Below are positions 14,553 through 22,090 of a DNA stretch of 23,597 bases, piece by piece. The stretch's first letter is position 1. Every line of letters begins with the position of its first letter. The translations under genes and the position numbers were made by a program. The notes below the pieces were generated by a model, which searched no databases, was not told the DNA's origin, and saw only the letters and a list, made by a program, of their open reading frames with translations. This stretch comes from Planctomycetota bacterium. Lineage in GTDB: Bacteria > Planctomycetota > Phycisphaerae > Phycisphaerales > SM1A02. The stretch spans positions 1-23,597 of the forward strand of contig RFOC01000008.1 in the NCBI GenBank assembly GCA_009926815.1. The letters run 5' to 3'.

Positions 14553-15998
14553 CCGCGATCCCGGTGCCGGCTCCAGCAGCCGGATCCGCCGCCAGGCCCC
14601 CCGCTCGAACCGCAGGCCCATCCAGAGGCCGTAGACCACGATGTAGACGCTGGCCCCGATCCAGGGTCCCACGCTGGCCAGCCCGGGCTGCCGCCACGTC
14701 AGCCACGCCCCGAGGCCCACGATGAGCCCCCAGCTCAGGACGATCGTGGCCACCCCAGGCACCAGCGTGTCTCCCGCGCCGCGCAGGGCGCCGGTGTAGA
14801 CGATCCCCACCGCATCGAAGGTCTGGAACACGGCGGCGCAGATCATCAGCCGCGAGCCGATCTCGATCACCTGGGTCGCCGTGGCGGCGTCACCCTCGGC
14901 CACGAACACCCCCACCAGGGACGTTCGGAACACCGCCATGAGCAGGCCGCACGCGGTCATGTACGCCACGGCCATGCCCAGCGCCCAGTGCGCCCGAAGG
15001 GCGGCCTGGTCCGGCTGCCCCGCCCCGATGAAGCGACCGACCAGCGCCGTGGTGGCCACGCTGAAACCCACCGCGGGCATGAAGGACAGGTGCATGTAGC
15101 GGAGCGTGCTCCAGCCCGCCGTCAGGTGCAGTTCACCGAAGTGACCCACCAGCACCGTCATGAAGATGGCCCAGCAGATGATCTCGTTGCCGAACTGGAT
15201 GCTCACCGGCCAGCCCAGCCGAAGCAGGTCCCGGATCTCGCGCCACCGGGGCCGCCACGCTGCACGCACGCCCAGCTCGCGCGAGAGGCGGCCAAAGAGG
15301 AAGAGGCCCATCGGCAGCGCCGCCTCCGCCACCGTGCCGCACACCGTGGCGATGGCCGCGCCCATGACGCCCAGCCGCGGCGCGAAGGGCACGCCAGGCA
15401 GTCCCCAGGACGGCAGCCCCTGCTCGCCGTAGATCAGGGCGTAGTTCATGACCACGTTCACCAGGTTCCCCAGGATCGCCGCCACGGTGATCAGGCGCGG
15501 CCGCTGCATGCCGAAGAAGAGGTTGCTCATGGCCTTCGCGGCCAGACCCGCCAGGGCGCCCACCGCCAGCACCTGCCCATAGGCCAGTTCCAGTCGCACC
15601 AATTCGGGCGAATGACCCATGGCCGTGAAGACCGCCGGCATGGCCAGGGCCCAAGGCACCATCACGAAAAGCCAGGCGGCGACGGCCAGCCAGAGCCCCG
15701 CCCACGCGTATCGCGCCACCTGGTCGCGCCGGCCGGCGCCGATGTTCTGCGCCACGTAGGTGTTCACCAGCGACATGAAGCCCATCAGGAAGGACTGGGG
15801 CGCGAAGGCCCAGATGCCTCCGTTGCCCTGCGCGGCCACCTCCAGCGCCCCCAGCTTGGACACCATGAGCGAGTCCACGAACTGCATCAGCGTGTAGCTG
15901 AGCATGGTCAGGACGGTGGGCCAGGCCTGCGACCAGACCTCCCGTGCGGGATGTCGATGGGGATGGATGCCCGGGACGGCCTCGCCGCCGCCGATCAC
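14550..15998 (-). CDS. MATE family multidrug/cation antiporter
   Basis: 482-residue inner-membrane transporter with about twelve hydrophobic segments in two similar halves. Typical MATE features are PTVLTMLSYTLMQFVDSLMV in the first helix (about 27-46), SLVNTYVAQNIGAG after helix two, and the mirrored TTALVGRFIGAGQ in the second half. Such proteins export drugs or metabolites using sodium or proton gradients; the substrate is unknown. The start is GTG 15998, which overlaps the nuoG stop codon (GTGA) and gives a first helix at the expected place. Longer upstream readings would run inside nuoG. Coupling to nuoG is therefore translational, although a functional link is not obvious; ion-motive force is one speculative link. 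Confidence 0.9.
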   Translation of the reverse strand: MIGGGEAVPGIHPHRHPAREVWSQAWPTVLTMLSYTLMQFVDSLMVSKLGALEVAAQGNGGIWAFAPQSFLMGFMSLVNTYVAQNIGAGRRDQVARYAWAGLWLAVAAWLFVMVPWALAMPAVFTAMGHSPELVRLELAYGQVLAVGALAGLAAKAMSNLFFGMQRPRLITVAAILGNLVNVVMNYALIYGEQGLPSWGLPGVPFAPRLGVMGAAIATVCGTVAEAALPMGLFLFGRLSRELGVRAAWRPRWREIRDLLRLGWPVSIQFGNEIICWAIFMTVLVGHFGELHLTAGWSTLRYMHLSFMPAVGFSVATTALVGRFIGAGQPDQAALRAHWALGMAVAYMTACGLLMAVFRTSLVGVFVAEGDAATATQVIEIGSRLMICAAVFQTFDAVGIVYTGALRGAGDTLVPGVATIVLSWGLIVGLGAWLTWRQPGLASVGPWIGASVYIVVYGLWMGLRFERGAWRRIRLLEPAPGSR

Positions 15999-17650
15999 AG
16001 CTCCACCAGCACCATGTCGCTCTCCACCGTCGCCCGGGGCGGGGTGGCGTGGTGCTGCGTGGTGAAGCGATCGAGGCCCGGCACCGCGGCCATGCGCTTC
16101 CGCACGGCGGTGCCATCGAACGCCTCGGGGCGGAAACCCTCGCGGTCGGCCGCCAGATCGATGGCGATCTGGCTCTCCGCCTTGGCGAAGTCGACGGGCG
16201 TGATGGCCCGGTCGAAGCCCTGGAGCCGGCCCTTGGCGTTCTCGAAGGTTCCGCTCTTCTCCACCCACGCCGCGCCTGGCAGCACCACCTCGGCCATGCC
16301 GGTCAGCGCCGTGGGCAGCGTGTCGATGAGCATGAAGGGCACCTTGCGAAGCGCCTCCGCAAGGCCGTTGGAGACCCAGTCGCTGGGATAGTTGCCGGTC
16401 ACCACGGCGGTGCCGATGGCACCCGAGGCCACGGCCTTCTCGAACGCCGCGGCGTCATGCACCGGCCGTCCGGCGGCAAGCGCCTCGAGCACGCGGCGCA
16501 CGCCGCGGGCGTTGGGCGCCTTCTCCGCATGCATGGTGAAGCCGCCCGGGAAGGTCTTGTCCTGTCCGTGCACGGGCACCGGGCCCACCGCCAGCTCGGC
16601 CCTGGGGTCGTGCGAAAGCACCCACTGCGCCAGCAGGAAGGCATCCTCGCAGCTGAGCATGGGGCTCACCAGCAGGCCCGCGCGGAGGCCACCCTTCGCG
16701 GCCGTGGCCATCAGGTCGTTCGCCTTGGACAGGCCCGCCTCCCACGCCTCGGCGGCATGGTCGGCATCGAAGGCCTCGCGCGCCTTCAGCTGGGGCAGCT
16801 TCAGCCGATCCTCGCGGTGCACGAACTTCCAGCCGTAGCGCACCTCATCGGTGATCCACCACCGGTTCACCTCGGCGTTCTCGCGGGGCTTGACCCGATG
16901 CACGCGGCCGTCGTGGTGCTCCACGCTGATGTTGTCGCCGCTGGCGGTGATGCCGTCGATGCTGGCGGTCCTGGTGAGGAACCACACGCGCTGCTGGAAG
17001 AGGAAATCCTTGTCCAGCAGGGCGCCCACCGGGCAGATGTCGACCACGTTGCCGCTGAGCTCGTTGTCGAGCGCCAGGCCCGGGAAGACGTCGATCTCCT
17101 CGGTGCTGCCGCGGCCCTGCACCATCAGCTCGCCGGTGCCGGTCACCTCGCGCGTGAAGCGGACGCACCGCGTGCACATGATGCAGCGGTCGCTGTAGAG
17201 AAGCACGTTCGGACCCACGTCCTTCTTGGGCTTCTTGTTCTTCGCCTCCTTGAAGCGACTCTCGCCGCGGCCGTACTGGTAGCTGTAGTCCTGCAGATGG
17301 CATTCGCCGGCCTGGTCGCACACCGGGCAGTCGACCGGGTGATTGATCAGCAGGTACTCCATCACGGCCTTCTGGTTGGCCACGCTCTTGGGGCTGTCGG
17401 TGTGCACCACCTGACCATCCACCGCCGGCGTCTGGCAGGTGGGACTCAGCTTGGTGGCCGGCATCAGCTTGCCCGACTTGGGATCCGGGGTCGAGACCTC
17501 GGCCAGGCAGATGCGGCAGCTGGCCACCACGCTCAGGCCGGGGTGCCAGCAGTAGTGCGGGATCTCCTGCTCGGCCCGAAGAGCCACCTGCAGGATGGTC
17601 TCGCCCTTCTGGAACTCGTGCTTGACGCCGTTGATGGTGATGGTGGGCAT
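15995..17650 (-). CDS. nuoG: NADH-quinone oxidoreductase subunit G-like iron-sulfur protein, short form
   Basis: 551 residues. The N-terminal [2Fe-2S] ligands are Cys34, Cys45, Cys48 and Cys72. The N5-type His104-x3-Cys108-x2-Cys111-x5-Cys117 motif (HPVDCPVCDQAGEC) and the N4-type [4Fe-4S] set Cys156, Cys159, Cys162 and Cys206 follow. The remainder (about 225-551) is a shortened molybdopterin-oxidoreductase-like domain, including EVVLPGAAWVEKSGTFEN. In complex I this subunit carries electrons from the NADH module to the membrane arm. E. coli NuoG is about 900 residues, so this is a compact form. No other nuo gene is adjacent. Start ATG 17650 is preferred over an in-frame TTG at 17656. It could also serve a hydrogenase or formate dehydrogenase. 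Confidence 0.9.
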   Translation of the reverse strand: MPTITINGVKHEFQKGETILQVALRAEQEIPHYCWHPGLSVVASCRICLAEVSTPDPKSGKLMPATKLSPTCQTPAVDGQVVHTDSPKSVANQKAVMEYLLINHPVDCPVCDQAGECHLQDYSYQYGRGESRFKEAKNKKPKKDVGPNVLLYSDRCIMCTRCVRFTREVTGTGELMVQGRGSTEEIDVFPGLALDNELSGNVVDICPVGALLDKDFLFQQRVWFLTRTASIDGITASGDNISVEHHDGRVHRVKPRENAEVNRWWITDEVRYGWKFVHREDRLKLPQLKAREAFDADHAAEAWEAGLSKANDLMATAAKGGLRAGLLVSPMLSCEDAFLLAQWVLSHDPRAELAVGPVPVHGQDKTFPGGFTMHAEKAPNARGVRRVLEALAAGRPVHDAAAFEKAVASGAIGTAVVTGNYPSDWVSNGLAEALRKVPFMLIDTLPTALTGMAEVVLPGAAWVEKSGTFENAKGRLQGFDRAITPVDFAKAESQIAIDLAADREGFRPEAFDGTAVRKRMAAVPGLDRFTTQHHATPPRATVESDMVLVEL

Positions 17651-17683
17651 GCTCAAGGGCCGGCGTCGTGCCGGGAGGGCGGC

Positions 17684-17689
17684 AGTCTA
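17684..17689 (-). promoter_or_regulatory. Candidate -10 TAGACT for nuoG-MATE
   Basis: TAGACT on the minus strand lies 33 nt before ATG 17650, downstream of the intrinsic terminator that closes the preceding gene. This placement suits a new transcription unit. No clear -35 or Shine-Dalgarno is seen. Confidence 0.4.
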
Positions 17690-17705
17690 GCGGCCTCCGA
17701 CGACC

Positions 17706-17751
17706 GCGGCGATGAAACAAACGCCCCCGCGAGCTTTCGCTGCGGGGGCGT
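17706..17751 (-). terminator. Rho-independent terminator of the PEP-CTERM-like gene
   Basis: A perfect 10-bp inverted repeat, ACGCCCCCGC (17721-17730) and GCGGGGGCGT (17742-17751), encloses an 11-nt loop. Read on the minus strand it is followed directly by TTGTTTC (17714-17720), a U-rich run. It lies 60 bp after the stop codon of the gene at 17812 and before the nuoG start. It is the only clear intrinsic terminator in the window. Confidence 0.85.
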
Positions 17752-17811
17752 CAACGGGGAGTGGTTCACTTCGATCCCGTGGTTCCCGACCCACGAGACC
17801 GGTTCGTTGCC

Positions 17812-18510
17812 TCAGGTGCGGCGACGCCGCAGGAAGGCGCTGATGGCGACCGCGGCCAGGGCCGAGGGGCCGGGGACGGCGGTGAAGCCGACGCCCATGC
17901 TGTAGAGCGTGTCGCCCTTCAGGCCGGTGGGGTCCATGCTGCTCTGCGCCTCGATCCGGATCTGGTAGTTGCCGGCGGCGAGGTTGAGGACCTGATGGTC
18001 ATCCACGTTGCCGGAGTCGCTGGCCACCGTCCACAGGTTGGTCGAGGTGCCCAGGTTCTTCAGGTGGGCGATCACGTAGCCGCTGTTCCGCTCGATGGTG
18101 GTGAAGACCAGGTCGATGGACTGCGGATCACCGGCGGCCACCGTGAAGTTCACCACGAAGGTGCTGGTGGCGGTCCAGGTGGAAGTGGGGCTGAAGGTGC
18201 CGAAGGCCTCGGAACGGGTCGAACCCTCCGCCACGAACGACTTGCCGAAGGAGGACGCGCCATCCGGCTCGAAGGTGGCGTACTGCGACGCACCGTTCCA
18301 GTAGCCCGTGGAGCCCGACTTGTAGAACAGCGCGGTCGAGGACCAGTCCAGGAGATTCGAGGAATCGAACTGCTTGATCGCCCCCGCCGCTCCAACGGCC
18401 TTGACCTCGCGATAGGCGCTTGTCAGCGTCACGCCGCCCATGGCCATCGACGTGGCGCCCAGGGCGACTCCCAGAACCGTGGCTGTCCGCAATGCCTTCT
18501 CCGTGAGCAT
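17812..18510 (-). CDS. Exported PEP-CTERM-like protein (PGP variant), 232 aa
   Basis: The N-terminal signal peptide (MLTEKALRTATVLGVALGA, likely cleavage near SMAMGG) leads to a beta-rich, Ser/Thr-rich body with no cysteines. The C-terminus is tripartite as in PEP-CTERM sorting signals: VPGPSA motif (about 212-217), a short hydrophobic stretch LAAVAISAF, and a basic LRRRRT tail. In this system an exosortase-type protease recognises the motif, usually Pro-Glu-Pro; here it is Pro-Gly-Pro, a variant I associate with Planctomycetes. Start ATG 18510 is supported by GAGGAAGAG upstream and the signal peptide; longer readings upstream are not hydrophobic. It is monocistronic, with its own terminator. 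The body belongs to no family I recognise. Confidence 0.85.
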   Translation of the reverse strand: MLTEKALRTATVLGVALGATSMAMGGVTLTSAYREVKAVGAAGAIKQFDSSNLLDWSSTALFYKSGSTGYWNGASQYATFEPDGASSFGKSFVAEGSTRSEAFGTFSPTSTWTATSTFVVNFTVAAGDPQSIDLVFTTIERNSGYVIAHLKNLGTSTNLWTVASDSGNVDDHQVLNLAAGNYQIRIEAQSSMDPTGLKGDTLYSMGVGFTAVPGPSALAAVAISAFLRRRRT

Positions 18511-18768
18511 CTCTTCTCTTCCTCTCTCCAACGGGTGCATCCACCATGACCCCGATCGGGTGGCACGCCACGACGGCGCGACAACACCAGACCTTGGGCC
18601 TCTCTTTCCCTTCCTCGATGTCGAAACCATGGAATGGTTCCGCGTGTGAATCCGGGGGTCGGCCCGTCCGGGTTGCGGTCGAATCCGGATTTGTCGGGGA
18701 TTCCCGCCCCAGGTCTGGGCCTCCCGGAACCCTCCCCAGACCGCCGGGCCGCCCCCTGGACCTCGAAT
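18511..18768. other. 258-bp intergenic region, largest gap, with two inverted repeats
   Basis: No convincing gene lies here. It holds AACCAT-GGA-ATGGTT (18625-18639), a compact operator-like palindrome, and GGTCTGGG/CCCAGACC (18712-18742, 8-bp arms, 15-nt loop). The second lies 27 bp after the stop of the small membrane protein and could end that transcript on the minus strand, but no U-run follows. A third weaker pair, GAATCC/GGATTC, is at 18681-18703. I found no TANNNT hexamer close before the start at 18510. Confidence 0.4.
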
Positions 18769-19386
18769 TCAGCCGGGCTCGGTCCGCAACCGGAGCCTGA
18801 TTTCCCCGTCCAGAACCTCCAGATCCAGGATCCGGACCTTCCGGCCATCGGGCAGCGGGATGGGCTTCTCCTGCCCCCAGCCCACCAGTTCCATGGCGTC
18901 GGTCCCCGGCCACGGCAATCGAAGCCGGCCAACACCCCACGCCGGAGCCGTCAGCTGCACCCCCCCGCCAAGCGCCCGGGGCTCGGCGGCGGACCACACC
19001 ACGGCCGGACCTCGAAGCGTTCCCACTCGGATGACCCCGGGAAGCAGGCACACCTGCGCGGGTCCCAGCTGCGGAAGATCCCGGCTGGAAAGCCATTGCG
19101 GCAGCCGGGCGACCAGCCAGTCATTCACGTCGCTTGCCTGGATCCGGATGGCCCATTCACTGCCCGCGGGCCGGACCCGTGTGAATTCCGACACCAGCGC
19201 CTGCTCGAACGCCGCCCCCCGATCGGCGCGGATCGAATCGGGTGCGGAGGGAGCCCACCAGGAGGGCGGCCGAAGCGCGAGCCATCCACCGACGCCCGCG
19301 AGGGCTGCCAGCGTGAAGATGGCCGCCAGCGTCGCCCGGGCGAACCCCGTGCGAAGCCGCCGCCCCGGGGAGTCGGAGTCGCTCAT
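18769..19386 (-). CDS. Hypothetical single-pass membrane protein, 205 aa
   Basis: The basic N-terminus (SPGRRLRTGFAR) is followed by one hydrophobic segment (about 18-38), so the remaining 165 residues probably face the periplasm. The body contains ASDVNDWLVARLPQWL (about 104-119) and beta-strand-like stretches such as GVIRVGTLRGPAVVW and KVRILDLEVLDGEIRLRLR, reminiscent of lipid-binding or translocation-type folds, but I cannot assign a family. Its ATG overlaps the stop of the active ketoacyl synthase gene (ATGA), making it the third gene of that coupled operon. A role in the product pathway is an inference from position only. Confidence 0.72.
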   Translation of the reverse strand: MSDSDSPGRRLRTGFARATLAAIFTLAALAGVGGWLALRPPSWWAPSAPDSIRADRGAAFEQALVSEFTRVRPAGSEWAIRIQASDVNDWLVARLPQWLSSRDLPQLGPAQVCLLPGVIRVGTLRGPAVVWSAAEPRALGGGVQLTAPAWGVGRLRLPWPGTDAMELVGWGQEKPIPLPDGRKVRILDLEVLDGEIRLRLRTEPG

Positions 19387-20705
19387 GCGTGGAACCGCGT
19401 CACCACCAGCGTGTCGTTCTGCCCGCCGAAGCCGAAGTTGTTGCTCAGGCAGGTGTCGACCGGGGCGCGTCGCGCCTGGTTGGGCACATAGTCGAGGTCG
19501 AGTTCGGGATCGGGGTTCTTCAGGTTCCGCGTGGGCGGAAGCATGCCATCGCGGATGGCGAGCACGCAGGTGATGAACTCCACGGCGCCGGCCGACGCGA
19601 TGAGGTGACCCATCATGCTCTTGATCGAGCTCATGGGAATCTCGCGGGCCATCTCGCCAAAGACGCGCTTCACGGCCTTGGTCTCGATGGAGTCGTTCTC
19701 CTTCGTGCCGGTGCCATGGGCGCTGATGTACTGGATGGGCGGGCGTCCCTTCGCGTCGCGCTTCGTCGGATCGATGCCCGCCTGCCGAAGCGCCTCGAGC
19801 ATGGCCACGGCGGCGCCGCGGCCCTCGGGCTGGATGTCCGTGATGCGATAGGCGTCGCAGCTGCTGCCGTAGCCGGTCACTTCGGCCAACGGTGTGGCGC
19901 CCCGGGCCGTGGCGTGCTCGAGCGTCTCGAGCACCACCATGCCGCTGCCCTCGCCCATGACGAAGCCGCCGCGGTCCACGCTGAACGGCCGACTGGCCTC
20001 GGTCGGATCACCCTTCCGCTCGCTCAGCGCGGTCAGGCGGTTGAAGCCGGTCACGCCGAGCGGATGGATCATGGTGTGCGCCCCGCCACCGATCATGACG
20101 TCGGCATCACCGCGCCGGAGGATGCTGAACGCCTCGCCGATGGCCTGCGTGCTGGCGGCGCACGCGGTGAGGCAGTTGTAGGCCGGACCGCGGCAGTTGA
20201 ACTCGCGCGCCAGGTGCGCCAGCGGCATGTTCGGCTCCTGCTCGATCTCCTTGAGGCGCTGCATGGCCGCCAGTCCGCGAGCGGCCCACTTCACGCCATC
20301 CACCTTGCCGGCGCCGCCGTCCCACGCGTGCAGCATGGTGCCGACGTAGTTGTCGAAGTCCAGCACGCCCTCGCCCGCGCCGAGGTAGATGCCCACGCGG
20401 CGGGCATCCTTGGGGGGCTTCACGTCCAGGCCGCTCTGCTTCCACGCCTGCGAGCAGGCGCCCAGCGCAAACTGGCTGTTCAGGCCGGCGCTGGCGTGCA
20501 CGGCGGGATCCTTCACGAAACCGCGGAAATCGAAGTCCTTCTTCACCTCGGCGGCGAAGCTGGTGGGGAACGTGCGGGCATCGAACCGCGTGGTGGGCTC
20601 CATGCCGCTCTCGGCGTTCAGCAGCCGCTTCCACACGCCGTCGATGGAGTGCCCGAGCCCCGTGACCCAGCCGATGCCCGTGACCACGATGCGCGGCTCG
20701 CTCAT
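19383..20705 (-). CDS. fabF: Beta-ketoacyl-ACP synthase II-type enzyme, catalytically intact
   Basis: 440-residue thiolase-fold condensing enzyme that extends acyl-ACP chains by decarboxylative Claisen condensation with malonyl-ACP. Catalytic residues are all present: Cys182 in NCLTACAAST, His330 in SAHGTGT, Lys362 and His367 in IKSMMGH, and the C-terminal NNFGFGGQN loop (422-430). ATG 20705 gives MSEPRIVVTGIGWVTG, the standard start. The gene overlaps both neighbours by 4 bp (ATGA): upstream a catalytically dead homologue, downstream a small membrane protein. No acpP, fabD, fabG or fabH is nearby, so it may belong to a secondary pathway instead of housekeeping fatty-acid synthesis. The symbol indicates family; a ketosynthase alpha subunit is equally possible. 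Confidence 0.92.
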   Translation of the reverse strand: MSEPRIVVTGIGWVTGLGHSIDGVWKRLLNAESGMEPTTRFDARTFPTSFAAEVKKDFDFRGFVKDPAVHASAGLNSQFALGACSQAWKQSGLDVKPPKDARRVGIYLGAGEGVLDFDNYVGTMLHAWDGGAGKVDGVKWAARGLAAMQRLKEIEQEPNMPLAHLAREFNCRGPAYNCLTACAASTQAIGEAFSILRRGDADVMIGGGAHTMIHPLGVTGFNRLTALSERKGDPTEASRPFSVDRGGFVMGEGSGMVVLETLEHATARGATPLAEVTGYGSSCDAYRITDIQPEGRGAAVAMLEALRQAGIDPTKRDAKGRPPIQYISAHGTGTKENDSIETKAVKRVFGEMAREIPMSSIKSMMGHLIASAGAVEFITCVLAIRDGMLPPTRNLKNPDPELDLDYVPNQARRAPVDTCLSNNFGFGGQNDTLVVTRFHA

Positions 20706-22039
20706 GGGACCCTCCGCAGGATGATGGCCGCGTTCTGGCCGCCCAGACTGGGCGTGCAGACGAGCACCGACCCGAGTTCCGCCTTGCGGGCGGCGGCAGG
20801 CGCGGCATCCACGCCCAGGCTGGCATCGCCGTTCACGCGCGCGGGCAGCATGCCCGTTCGCAGGCACTGGACCGCCACGGCGGCGGCGACCGCACCGAAG
20901 CCCGCTCCACAATTGCCGATCAGCGGCGCCAGCGTGACCAGCGGCAGCGACGCGGCCCGGTCGCCGAACACGCGCCGGATGGCCGCGGCCTCGGCGGCGT
21001 CCATGGCCGCCGCACCGCATCCGAAGGGCACCACCGCATCGACCTCGGCGGGCTTCATGCCCGCGTCATCGAGCGCCGAGAGCATGGCGTCGGAGATGCC
21101 CTCGCCCTCGCGGCAGGGATCGGCGCCCACGGTGTCCGGGCAGAAGCTCTGGCTGGCCCCGAAACCCGCCAGTTCCGCCAGCACGGCGGCACCGCGAGCC
21201 TTGGCCGATTCCGCCGCCTCCAGCACCAGGATGCCCCCGCCCTCGCCGGCCACGCCGCCCGCGGCATCCTTGGCGAAGGGCCGCACCACCCGGGTGGGAT
21301 CGTCCGACAGCGAGGCCTTCGCGAGCCGCCCCGCGAACTGCTGCCGCAGGATGGCCATCAGGTTCACCTTGCTCTCGGCACCTCCGCTCAGGCAGGCGTC
21401 CGCGGCTCCGCGGCCGATGACTCGCATGCTCTCGCCCACGGACAGCAGCGCGCTCGCCTCGCCGCAGGTGATGGTGTTGCTGGGACCCTGGCAGTCGTGA
21501 CAGATGGTCACGTGGCAGGCCAGCATGTTGGGCAGGTACTTCAGCATCCAGAGCGGCGTGAGGTTCTGCATGCCCGTGGCGCCCCACGCGGCGATGTCGA
21601 AGGTGCCGTCGGCCTTGCGGCTGGTGGCCAGCGCGGCCGTGAGCTCGTTCTCCTCGGCGGCGATCAGGCCTGCGCCGATGTGGCAGCCCATGCGGTCCGC
21701 GGGGACGGTCACCCTGCCGTCGGCGGGCTCGTGCGCCTTCGTGACCAGTCCGGCGGCACGCACGGCCTCGTGGGCGGCACCCACGGCCAGCTCGATGTCC
21801 CGGCTCATGACCTTGGTGGCCTTGCGGTAGCTCTTGGGCACCACCTGCTTCACGTCGAAGCGATCCGGCGGCAGCTGGGCCACGAACGGGCAGCTGAAAC
21901 CGGAGGCATCGAAGATGGAGCACGGCCCCACGCCTGAGCGGCCCTCGCAGAGCGCCGACCAGATCGGGTCGATGCCCAGTCCGGGGGCCGCGATGGGACC
22001 GATGCCGGTGATGACCACGCTGCGTTGCTGCCGCGCCAT
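20702..22039 (-). CDS. Catalytically degenerate ketoacyl synthase homologue, chain-length-factor-like
   Basis: 445-residue thiolase-fold protein of the ketoacyl synthase family. The N-terminal VVITGIGPIAAPG and C-terminal SLGGQNAAIIL frame the fold. Ungapped alignment with the intact neighbour places Glu194 (NTITCGEAS) at the nucleophile Cys, Phe339 (PFGCGAA) at the first His, Ala371 at the Lys and Asn376 (LIGNCGAG) at the second His. Cys192 lies two residues away and is the only candidate to rescue activity. Loss of these residues while keeping the fold is what distinguishes chain-length factors (ketosynthase beta) of type II polyketide synthases. ATG 22039 is chosen over 22063 because TACATT lies 11 nt upstream. 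It overlaps the intact synthase by ATGA, and I infer a heterodimer. Confidence 0.85.
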   Translation of the reverse strand: MARQQRSVVITGIGPIAAPGLGIDPIWSALCEGRSGVGPCSIFDASGFSCPFVAQLPPDRFDVKQVVPKSYRKATKVMSRDIELAVGAAHEAVRAAGLVTKAHEPADGRVTVPADRMGCHIGAGLIAAEENELTAALATSRKADGTFDIAAWGATGMQNLTPLWMLKYLPNMLACHVTICHDCQGPSNTITCGEASALLSVGESMRVIGRGAADACLSGGAESKVNLMAILRQQFAGRLAKASLSDDPTRVVRPFAKDAAGGVAGEGGGILVLEAAESAKARGAAVLAELAGFGASQSFCPDTVGADPCREGEGISDAMLSALDDAGMKPAEVDAVVPFGCGAAAMDAAEAAAIRRVFGDRAASLPLVTLAPLIGNCGAGFGAVAAAVAVQCLRTGMLPARVNGDASLGVDAAPAAARKAELGSVLVCTPSLGGQNAAIILRRVP

Positions 22040-22050
22040 GGGGGTGGCGG

Positions 22051-22056
22051 AATGTA
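22051..22056 (-). promoter_or_regulatory. Candidate -10 TACATT for the ketoacyl synthase operon
   Basis: TACATT on the minus strand ends 11 nt before ATG 22039 in the 51-bp gap after the DAHP synthase gene. No Shine-Dalgarno lies between them. It supports the shorter start and partly separate transcription from the upstream gene. Confidence 0.38.
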
Positions 22057-22090
22057 TCCGCATCCGGCCCAGCCCGGCTCGTCGCCGAAC

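Noticed and set aside
15999..16268. Upstream ATG (16268) for the MATE transporter
   Set aside because: It would place 90 Arg/Gly/His-rich residues inside the nuoG reading region before the first membrane helix; GTG 15998 overlapping the nuoG stop is far more credible.
15944..17905. A 653-codon plus-strand open frame opposite nuoG
   Set aside because: nuoG on the minus strand has the ligand sets for three iron-sulfur clusters; the plus frame is His/Ala/Gly-rich with no motif.
18712..18742. Intrinsic terminator after the ketosynthase operon
   Set aside because: The 8-bp hairpin has a 15-nt loop and no U-run on the minus strand, so it is mentioned only as an inverted repeat.
19389..21500. A 703-codon open frame on the plus strand opposite the ketoacyl synthase pair
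   Set aside because: Antisense shadow of two proteins with clear ketoacyl synthase signatures; composition is His/Gly/Ala/Arg-rich and nothing recognisable appears.
22040..22063. Longer start (ATG 22063) for the first ketoacyl synthase
   Set aside because: It adds eight residues not expected before the VVITGIG strand, and the TACATT hexamer would then lie inside the coding region; ATG 22039 fits better.
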